From: Syntrophaceae bacterium UBA6112
GTDB lineage: Bacteria > Desulfobacterota > Syntrophia > Syntrophales > UBA5619
Assembly (NCBI GenBank): GCA_002423465.1
Contig: DIWG01000080.1
Location: 1 to 28,654 of the forward strand
Direction of reading: 5' to 3'
DNA: 28,654 nucleotides
Positions 22,966 to 28,654 of this stretch are shown piece by piece. Under the pieces are notes generated by a model. That model was not told where the DNA came from and searched no databases. It saw only the letters and a program-made list of their open reading frames with translations. Numbering within the stretch: position 1 is the first letter of the stretch; every line of letters begins with the position of its first letter. The translations under genes and the position numbers were made by a program.

Positions 22966-23549
22966 TGCTTGAGCTGGCCCTCCACATCCTGGATATTGCC
23001 GAGAACTCCGTCAGGGCCGGAGCAAAAACCGTCTTTATCGACATTACCGAGGACCGGATGCGGGACAGGCTGGAAATTGAGATTCGGGACGACGGGGCGG
23101 GCATGGATGAGGCGACTCTGAAAAAGGCCATGGATCCCTTCTATACCTCCAAAAAGGTGAGGAGGGTCGGCCTTGGGCTTCCCATGCTTGCGGAGGCAGC
23201 GGAAAGGGCCGGCGGGAGTTTTACCATTGAATCGCGCAAGGGGATGGGAACAAGGGTGGCTGTGGGATTCCAGCTCAGTCACATCGACCGCCAGCCCTTG
23301 GGTGATCTGTCGGGTGCCTTTATGGTCCTGTTGGCCGGCAACGCAGACGTCGATTTTGTCTGCCGTCATCAATGCGGGGGGCGTGTCTTTACCCTCGACA
23401 CCCGGGAGATCCGGAAGGAGATTGGCGACATACCCTTGAATCATATGGAAGTATTGAAATTTATCCGGCAATACATGATGGAAGGTCTCAATGAAATCGG
23501 AACAGAAGCAAGAATTTCTCATCATTTTGAAGGAGGATACGATACATGA
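22965..23549 (+). CDS. GHKL-type ATP-binding protein (histidine-kinase-like ATPase)
   Basis: A 194-residue protein with a HATPase_c domain in the first 105 residues: N box LHILDIAENSVRAGA (Asn14), G1 box RDDGAGMD (41-48), the F-box-like DPFYTSKKVRRVGLGLPML, and a closing GMGTRVAVGFQL. Residues 105-194 form a second, unassigned part, including a Cys pair (CRHQC). There is no dimerisation/phosphoacceptor domain, so a phosphorelay role is unlikely unless it partners another protein. It is coupled at both ends: one base shared with the PHP gene and four with the following NuoE-like gene. Confidence 0.8.
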   Translation: MLELALHILDIAENSVRAGAKTVFIDITEDRMRDRLEIEIRDDGAGMDEATLKKAMDPFYTSKKVRRVGLGLPMLAEAAERAGGSFTIESRKGMGTRVAVGFQLSHIDRQPLGDLSGAFMVLLAGNADVDFVCRHQCGGRVFTLDTREIRKEIGDIPLNHMEVLKFIRQYMMEGLNEIGTEARISHHFEGGYDT

Positions 23550-24040
23550 ATGCGGAAAACAGTGAACTGTTAAAAGAATTTACCGCTGAACAGGTTGCAA
23601 AACTGGATGAGATCATCGCCAAGCACCGGGGGAAACCGGGAGGACTGATCCCTGTACTGGAAGAGGCGCAGGTGGCCCTTGAATACCTGCCGGTTTCCGT
23701 TCAGAAAAAAGTCGCCAAGGAATTGAGTCTTCCGTTCAGTCGGGTGTACGGTGTGGTCACTTTCTATTCATTCTTCACGATGAAGCCGCGCGGCCGGCAC
23801 ACGGTCCGTGTCTGTCTCGGAACGGCCTGCTATGTGCGCGGCGGCAAGGCGCTTGCGGATGCACTCCGGAGGGAGTTCGGTGTGGAAGAAGGGGGAACGA
23901 CGCCGGACAGGCGCTTCACCTTCGAGTCGGTTCGCTGCCTGGGCGCCTGCGGTCTGGGACCGGTGGTCGTCATCGACGAGGATGTCCATGGCCGGATGAA
24001 ACCTTCGAAACTCAAAGACGTACTCAGCCAATACAACTAA
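23546..24040 (+). CDS. NuoE/HndA-like [2Fe-2S] subunit
   Basis: A 164-residue thioredoxin-fold iron-sulfur protein of the complex I 24-kDa family, used as an electron-transfer subunit in NAD(P)-linked hydrogenases and formate dehydrogenases. The helical N-terminal part (ILEE/VLEEAQVALEYLPVSVQKKVAKEL) precedes YGVVTFYSFFTMKPRGRH. The cluster ligands are Cys90, Cys95 (CLGTAC), Cys131 and Cys135 (CLGAC). The ATG overlaps the ATPase stop (ATGA) and has AAGGAGG at good distance, one of the strongest ribosome sites in the operon. It should dock on the NuoF-like part of the large subunit. Confidence 0.93.
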   Translation: MNAENSELLKEFTAEQVAKLDEIIAKHRGKPGGLIPVLEEAQVALEYLPVSVQKKVAKELSLPFSRVYGVVTFYSFFTMKPRGRHTVRVCLGTACYVRGGKALADALRREFGVEEGGTTPDRRFTFESVRCLGACGLGPVVVIDEDVHGRMKPSKLKDVLSQYN

Positions 24041-24053
24041 TGAGGTAATGATT

Positions 24054-24437
24054 ATGGCCAAGTTGAAGATCGAAGATCTGAAAAAAATCAAGGAAATGGT
24101 TCATGCCGAAACCGCCCTTCGCGACGGATTCAAGCGGGTGAAGGTCACCGTTCACATGGGAACCTGCGGGATCGCATCCGGGGCAAAGGAAGTCATGGAT
24201 TCGTTGATGAGTGAAATCGAGGAGGCGGCCGTGTCGGACGTCATGGTCACCACCTCCGGGTGCATGGGGCTGTGCAGCCGTGAACCGCTGGTCACGGTTG
24301 AGATCATCGACCAGGAACCGATTAAATACGAATATGTCAATCCCAACAAGATGAGACAGATTTTCAAGAGACATATCCTGGAGGGCGAGATTCAGACCCC
24401 ATTCGTCCTGGCCAGGGGTGCGGAAGTTGTGAAATAG
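24054..24437 (+). CDS. HndB-like (2Fe-2S) ferredoxin-fold protein
   Basis: A 127-residue thioredoxin-like ferredoxin similar to the HndB subunit of NADP-reducing hydrogenases. Key segments are MGTCGIASGAKEVMDSL (Cys38) and TTSGCMGLCSREPLVTVEI (Cys70 and Cys74). Only three cysteines are present. His34 occupies the place of the first ligand seen in the NuoE subunit, and Cys38 is shifted by one residue. Such incomplete sites occur in this subfamily, so cluster binding should not be assumed. The ATG at 24054 is chosen because GAGG lies at a good distance; an ATG two codons earlier is too close to it. Confidence 0.88.
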   Translation: MAKLKIEDLKKIKEMVHAETALRDGFKRVKVTVHMGTCGIASGAKEVMDSLMSEIEEAAVSDVMVTTSGCMGLCSREPLVTVEIIDQEPIKYEYVNPNKMRQIFKRHILEGEIQTPFVLARGAEVVK

Positions 24438-24456
24438 GAAAGACTCTGGAAAGCGT

Positions 24457-24482
24457 TGTGGTTTCCGGAGACGGGAACCACA
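24457..24482 (+). other. Hairpin between the ferredoxin and large flavoprotein genes
   Basis: TGTGGTTTCC and GGAACCACA pair with one bulged base around a 7-base loop, in the 85-bp gap after the ferredoxin gene. No U-run follows. It probably affects message processing or stability rather than termination. Confidence 0.5.
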
Positions 24483-24522
24483 GCCGAAACGATATTAACA
24501 TGTGAAGGAGGATGAAATCCAC

Positions 24523-27500
24523 ATGAAAGTTTTTCGCTCGCATCTGTTGCTCTGCGGAGGAACAGGCTGTCACGCATCAGGAAGCCTTGCGGTGAAGAAG
24601 GAACTGGTCGCCGAACTGGATAAGCGGGGCCTGTCCGACGAAATCAAGCTGGTGGAGACCGGTTGCAACGGTTTCTGCGCCATGGGTCCCATCATGGTCG
24701 TCTATCCGGAGGGCGTCATCTACATGATGATCAAACCTACGGATATCCCCGAACTGGTGGAGGAGCACTTCATCAAAGGGCGTGTTCTGGAGAGACTTCT
24801 CTACCGGGAGCCCATCACCGCCGGGCTCATTCCCACGATGCAGGAGATCCCCTTCTTCGCCCTCCAGGATTTGCGGGTCCTCCGGAACCGCGGTCTCATC
24901 GACCCGGAGAAGATCGACGAGTATATCGCCCGCGACGGCTATGCCGGCATGGCCAAGGCCTTGACCGAAATGACGCCGGACCAAATCGTCCAGGAGGTCC
25001 TCGACTCAGGTCTGCGCGGCCGGGGAGGCGCCGGTTTCCCCACGGGCATGAAATGGAAGTTCGCCGCCGCGTCGCCGGGGGATGTGAAGTACGTCCTATG
25101 CAACGCCGACGAGGGAGATCCGGGCGCCTTCATGGACCGCAGCGTCCTGGAAGCAGACCCCCACGCCGTTCTGGAAGGCATGATCATCGCCGCCAGGGCG
25201 ATCGGCGCCCATCAGGGTTACATCTACTGCCGGGCCGAGTATCCGTTGGCCATTCACCGTCTGAACATTGCCATCGACCAGGCCAAGGAATACGGCCTCC
25301 TGGGAAAGGATATCCTGGGGACCGGTTTTGACTTTGATCTGGAGATCTACCAGGGCGCAGGCGCCTTCGTCTGCGGTGAGGAAACAGCGCTCATGACCTC
25401 CATTGAGGGAAAGCGAGGCATGCCCAGACCCAGACCCCCCTTCCCCGCCGTGGCCGGTCTCTGGCAGAAGCCGAGCATCCTGAACAACGTGGAGACACTG
25501 GCCAACATCGGACAGATCATCCTCCGCGGCGGCGCCTGGTACGCCAGCGTCGGCACGGAGAAGAGCAAAGGGACGAAGGTCTTTGCCCTCACCGGCGATG
25601 TGAACAACGTAGGCCTCGTGGAAGTGCCCATGGGAACGCCGCTGGGCACCATCGTCTTTGACATCGGCGGCGGCATCCCCAAAGGCAAGAAGTTCAAGGC
25701 CGCCCAGCTCGGCGGACCCTCGGGCGGCATGATTCCCGTGCAGCACCTGAACGCCCCCATCGATTACGAGAAGGTGGCGGAACTGGGAGCGATCATGGGT
25801 TCCGGCGGAATGATCGTCATGAACGAGGACTCCTGCGCCGTCGACATGGCCCGCTTCTTCATGGACTTCTGCCAGGACGAATCCTGCGGGAAGTGCACCC
25901 CCTGCCGCGAGGGAACCAAAAGGATGCTGGAAATCCTGACCAACATCACGCAGGGAAAGGGCAAGGCCGGCGACATCGAGCTTCTCCAGGAGATGGCGGC
26001 CATCATCAAGGACGCCTCGCTCTGCGGGCTGGGGCAGACGGCCCCGAATCCCGTCCTGAGCACGATCCGTTACTTCCGCAAGGAGTACGAGGACCACATC
26101 TACAATCACCGCTGCAATGCGGCCGTCTGTGCGGCCCTGTTCAAGTCGCCCTGTCAGCATACCTGCCCCGTCGGGATGGACATCCCCTCCTATATCGCCC
26201 TGATCCGGGAAGGCCGCTTGGAGGACGCCTACAAGGTAATGCTCCGAACGAACCCCTTCCCGTCGGTCTGCGGGCGCGTATGCGACCACAAGTGCCAGTC
26301 CAAATGCCGCCGCGGGAAAATGGACGAACCGATCGCCATCAAGTTCCTGAAGCGGTTTATCTCCGACAATGCTTCGCGGCCCCAGATCGAGGCGGTTCCG
26401 GTCAGCCGCAAGGAGAAGATTGCTGTTGTCGGCGCCGGTCCTGCCGGCTTGACTGCAGCCCGGGACCTGGCCATCCGCGGCTACAAGGTGACGGTGTTTG
26501 AAGAACTCTCCGAACCGGGCGGGATGCTCCGCTGGGCCATCCCATCCTACCGTCTGCCGCGCGACATCATCGCCAAGGAGATCGACGACATCCGCTCCCT
26601 CGGCGTGGAGATCCAATGCAAGACGCGGATTGGAAAAGAGATCCCCTTCGCAAAGCTTGAAAAGGAGTTTGACTGCATCTACCTGGCCCCCGGCGCTCAC
26701 AAAAGCCAGAAAATGGCCGTCCCGGGCGAAGAACTGAAAGGCGTCTACGGCGGCGTCGAATTCCTCCGGGATTTCAACACCAACGAAGAAGCCTGGACGG
26801 CGGGCAAAAAGAGTCTCGGCTCGAAGGTGGCGGTGATCGGCGGCGGCAACTCCGCAATCGACGCCGCCCGTTGCGCGGCTCGCCTCGGGGCCGACGTGAC
26901 CATCCTCTACCGTCGCGAGCGCAAAGACATGCCTGCGGCCATTGAAGAGATCGTGGCGGCGGAAGAAGAAGGGATTAAGATCGACTTCCTCGTGGCTCCG
27001 GTACAGATCGTTGAAAAGAGCGGCAAGGTCAGCGGCATTGCCTGCCAGCGGATGAAGCTCGGCGAGTTCGACCGGAGCGGGAGGAAGAAACCTGTCCCCA
27101 TCGAAGGCTCCGACTTTACGCTCGATGTAGACGCCGTCATCGCCGCCATCGGACAGGTTCCCGACATGTCATTCGTTCCGAAGGAGAGCGGCATATCGGT
27201 CAACAAATGGGATACTTTCGATCTGGCTCAGGGGAGCGCCTCCCGAACGACGAATCCCAAGTTCTACGCAGGCGGTGACGCCTTGACGGGTCCCGATACG
27301 GTGATCGGGGCGATCGCCGCCGGACACCAGGCAGCCAAGGACATCGACGCTGCAATCCGCGTACAAAACGGCGAACCCGCTTACGAGGAGCCGGCGGAAG
27401 AGAAGATTGTCATTCCCTTTGTGCTCGACGAGGAGAACCCCGAGGCACCGCAGACGAAGATGCCGGAGCTTCACGGCCCCGAGCGCAAGAGGAGTTTCAT

Positions 27501-27579
27501 CGAAGTGGAACTGGGCTTCACCCTGGACGATGCGATCAGGGAGTCGAAACGCTGCCTGCGTTGCGATGTGGAGGTGTAG
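24523..27579 (+). CDS. NuoF-type flavoprotein fused to a GltD/NfnB-type FAD oxidoreductase
   Basis: A 1018-residue multidomain electron-transfer subunit. Residues 1-95: thioredoxin-like [2Fe-2S] domain with Cys11, 16, 48 and 52. About 115-440: NuoF/HydB 51-kDa domain binding FMN and NADH (GLRGRGGAGFPTGMKWKF at 163-180, NADEGDPGAFMDR, CGEETALM). About 440-510: its [4Fe-4S] site (Cys455, 458, 461, 501). About 525-615: Fer4_20-type domain (Cys531, 536, 544, 548, then 583, 587, 591, 595). About 630-945: FAD/NAD(P) oxidoreductase (VVGAGPAGLTAARDLA, later VIGGGNSAIDAARCAARLG). It ends in a CLRCD motif. Two flavin sites in one chain would let it split electrons between two acceptors. The ATG at 24523 follows AAGGAGG; a GTG at 24502 is unlikely. 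Confidence 0.92.
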   Translation: MKVFRSHLLLCGGTGCHASGSLAVKKELVAELDKRGLSDEIKLVETGCNGFCAMGPIMVVYPEGVIYMMIKPTDIPELVEEHFIKGRVLERLLYREPITAGLIPTMQEIPFFALQDLRVLRNRGLIDPEKIDEYIARDGYAGMAKALTEMTPDQIVQEVLDSGLRGRGGAGFPTGMKWKFAAASPGDVKYVLCNADEGDPGAFMDRSVLEADPHAVLEGMIIAARAIGAHQGYIYCRAEYPLAIHRLNIAIDQAKEYGLLGKDILGTGFDFDLEIYQGAGAFVCGEETALMTSIEGKRGMPRPRPPFPAVAGLWQKPSILNNVETLANIGQIILRGGAWYASVGTEKSKGTKVFALTGDVNNVGLVEVPMGTPLGTIVFDIGGGIPKGKKFKAAQLGGPSGGMIPVQHLNAPIDYEKVAELGAIMGSGGMIVMNEDSCAVDMARFFMDFCQDESCGKCTPCREGTKRMLEILTNITQGKGKAGDIELLQEMAAIIKDASLCGLGQTAPNPVLSTIRYFRKEYEDHIYNHRCNAAVCAALFKSPCQHTCPVGMDIPSYIALIREGRLEDAYKVMLRTNPFPSVCGRVCDHKCQSKCRRGKMDEPIAIKFLKRFISDNASRPQIEAVPVSRKEKIAVVGAGPAGLTAARDLAIRGYKVTVFEELSEPGGMLRWAIPSYRLPRDIIAKEIDDIRSLGVEIQCKTRIGKEIPFAKLEKEFDCIYLAPGAHKSQKMAVPGEELKGVYGGVEFLRDFNTNEEAWTAGKKSLGSKVAVIGGGNSAIDAARCAARLGADVTILYRRERKDMPAAIEEIVAAEEEGIKIDFLVAPVQIVEKSGKVSGIACQRMKLGEFDRSGRKKPVPIEGSDFTLDVDAVIAAIGQVPDMSFVPKESGISVNKWDTFDLAQGSASRTTNPKFYAGGDALTGPDTVIGAIAAGHQAAKDIDAAIRVQNGEPAYEEPAEEKIVIPFVLDEENPEAPQTKMPELHGPERKRSFIEVELGFTLDDAIRESKRCLRCDVEV

Positions 27580-27645
27580 CACTTCGGATCGGATTGAATT
27601 TGAATCTCATGAACATATCACCTCATTTTGGGGTGGAAGGAGCAT

Positions 27646-28654
27646 ATGATGGAAAAAAAGATTCCTTTAAAAATTGACGGAAGGGACGTTGAGGCGGCAG
27701 CCGGTCAAACCATTCTGGACGTTGCCCGCGAACAGGGCATTTATATTCCAACGCTCTGCCACTATTCCAGAACCACGAACGTGGGCGCTTGCCGCGTCTG
27801 CGTCGTTGAGGTCGAAAAGGCAAGATCTCTGGTCGCCTCCTGCTGCATGCCGGTGAGCCCCGGCATGGTTATCAATACCGATACCCCGAAGGTCCGCGCT
27901 TCACAGAGGTTGATCGTCGAACTGCTCTGGGCCTCCGGTGATCACAACTGCCTGACCTGCGAGCAGAATGGCGCCTGCGAACTGCAGAACCTGGTGTACT
28001 GGCTGGAGATCGAAAAGCCCCGCTTCGACATCGCGCACCCCGCCTACGAAATCGAAAAAAGCAACACAATGATTCAGCGGGATCTCAACAAGTGCATCCT
28101 CTGCGGTCGCTGTATCCGGGCCTGCAACGAAATCCAGGTCAATGAGATCCTCGACTTTTCGCGTCGCGGCCACCGAGCCAAGGTCGGCCCGGCCTTCGAC
28201 ACCGATTACGTCGACTCCGACTGTTATTTCTGCGGCGAATGCGCCGACGCCTGCCCGGTCGGTGCGATCACTTTCAAACAGGCCCGTTTCGCCGGACGGC
28301 CTTGGGAACTCAAGAAAGTAAAGACAACCTGCACCTACTGCGGCGTGGGTTGCCAGATGGATTTGAACATCCACGACAACCGGATCATCAAGGTCACCGG
28401 AAACCGTTCATATGAGCAGCCCAACGGGGGCAGCCTCTGCATCAAGGGTCGCTTCGGCCTCGACTTCGTCAGCCATCCCGATCGTCTGAAGACCCCTCTG
28501 ATCCGGAAGGAAAAGGGCGGAGACCTGGCACCGGCAACCTGGGAGGAGGCCTATGATTTCATCGCGGACCGTCTGACCCGGATCAAGAAGAGCTCCGGTC
28601 CTGACAGTATCGCCGGCCTTTCCTCGGCCCGCTGCACGAACGAGGAGAACTACC
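27646..28654 (+). CDS. fdhA: Formate dehydrogenase alpha subunit, N-terminal part (runs off the window)
   Basis: The first 336 residues of a molybdopterin oxidoreductase of the NAD-linked FdhA type. The N-terminal [2Fe-2S] domain has Cys38, 49, 52 and 66/67. A His-Cys cluster motif follows (His100, Cys102, 105, 111). Two bacterial-ferredoxin [4Fe-4S] sites follow (CILCGRCIRAC at 150-160, CYFCGECADACP at 193-204). Then comes the MopB [4Fe-4S] segment CTYCGVGCQMDL with SLCIKG (Cys229-265). The window ends just before the region expected to carry the Mo/W ligand (Cys or selenocysteine). Residues at the window end are in frame with no stop. Start at 27646 or 27649 follows GGAAGGAG. NuoG-like proteins share the N-terminal half, but the MopB phrase favours formate dehydrogenase. 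Confidence 0.88.
   Translation, partial: MMEKKIPLKIDGRDVEAAAGQTILDVAREQGIYIPTLCHYSRTTNVGACRVCVVEVEKARSLVASCCMPVSPGMVINTDTPKVRASQRLIVELLWASGDHNCLTCEQNGACELQNLVYWLEIEKPRFDIAHPAYEIEKSNTMIQRDLNKCILCGRCIRACNEIQVNEILDFSRRGHRAKVGPAFDTDYVDSDCYFCGECADACPVGAITFKQARFAGRPWELKKVKTTCTYCGVGCQMDLNIHDNRIIKVTGNRSYEQPNGGSLCIKGRFGLDFVSHPDRLKTPLIRKEKGGDLAPATWEEAYDFIADRLTRIKKSSGPDSIAGLSSARCTNEENY

Noticed and set aside
25096..26700. A 534-codon open frame on the minus strand inside the large flavoprotein gene
   Set aside because: It lies wholly antisense to a gene with many clear domains and motifs, has no recognisable domain, and long antisense frames are common in GC-rich coding DNA.
1..28654. CRISPR arrays, tRNA or rRNA genes, and phage genes
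   Set aside because: No regularly spaced repeats beyond the two-copy repeat in the IS end, no tRNA cloverleaf or rRNA segment, and no phage structural genes were seen; the udg gene resembles phage-linked annotations only by name.

Overview
The window is GC-rich, densely packed chromosomal DNA from an anaerobic Gram-negative bacterium. LPS export genes (kdsA, kdsC, lptC, lptA, lptB), the rpoN-hpf-ptsN-rapZ block and an NAD-linked formate dehydrogenase/bifurcation-type operon together suggest a Desulfobacterota (former Deltaproteobacteria) member, perhaps near Syntrophales. That placement is inferred from gene content and order; no rRNA is present.

Layout. (1) 1-1510: an IS110-family insertion sequence cut by the window edge, with a roughly 300-bp non-coding end that contains direct repeats. 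(2) 1517-4276, minus strand: an amine-oxidase/phytoene-desaturase-type flavoprotein, a NIPSNAP-like protein, an MtnX-like HAD phosphatase and a small membrane protein. (3) 4374-6473, minus: a stomatin/SPFH protein and its NfeD partner, ending in a strong terminator. (4) 6623-8537, minus: family-4 uracil-DNA glycosylase and CoaBC behind a good sigma-70 promoter. (5) 8687-10015, plus: a membrane-anchored M23 peptidase, the only plus-strand gene in the left two thirds. (6) 10012-19917, minus: xerD, a large TPR protein, kdsA, kdsC, lptC, lptA, lptB, rpoN, hpf, ptsN and rapZ, a long collinear array with an internal promoter before lptC. (7) 19918-20554: a regulatory gap. (8) 20555-28654, plus: a compact operon.

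The right-hand operon is the most interesting part. Its first half encodes six apparent signalling proteins: three DRTGG-domain proteins, two GHKL-type ATPases and one PHP-domain phosphoesterase. Its second half encodes redox subunits: a NuoE/HndA-like [2Fe-2S] protein, a HndB-like ferredoxin-fold protein, a 1018-residue fusion of a NuoF-type flavoprotein with a GltD/NfnB-type FAD/NAD(P) oxidoreductase, and a formate-dehydrogenase alpha subunit that runs off the window. The overlapping and closely spaced genes suggest joint expression. The redox half could form a cytoplasmic formate:NAD(P)(/ferredoxin) complex. The DRTGG/ATPase/PHP half may sense nucleotide or redox state and control it. A sigma-54-like -24/-12 site and two inverted repeats lie upstream, in the same window as rpoN itself. 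These links are hypotheses.
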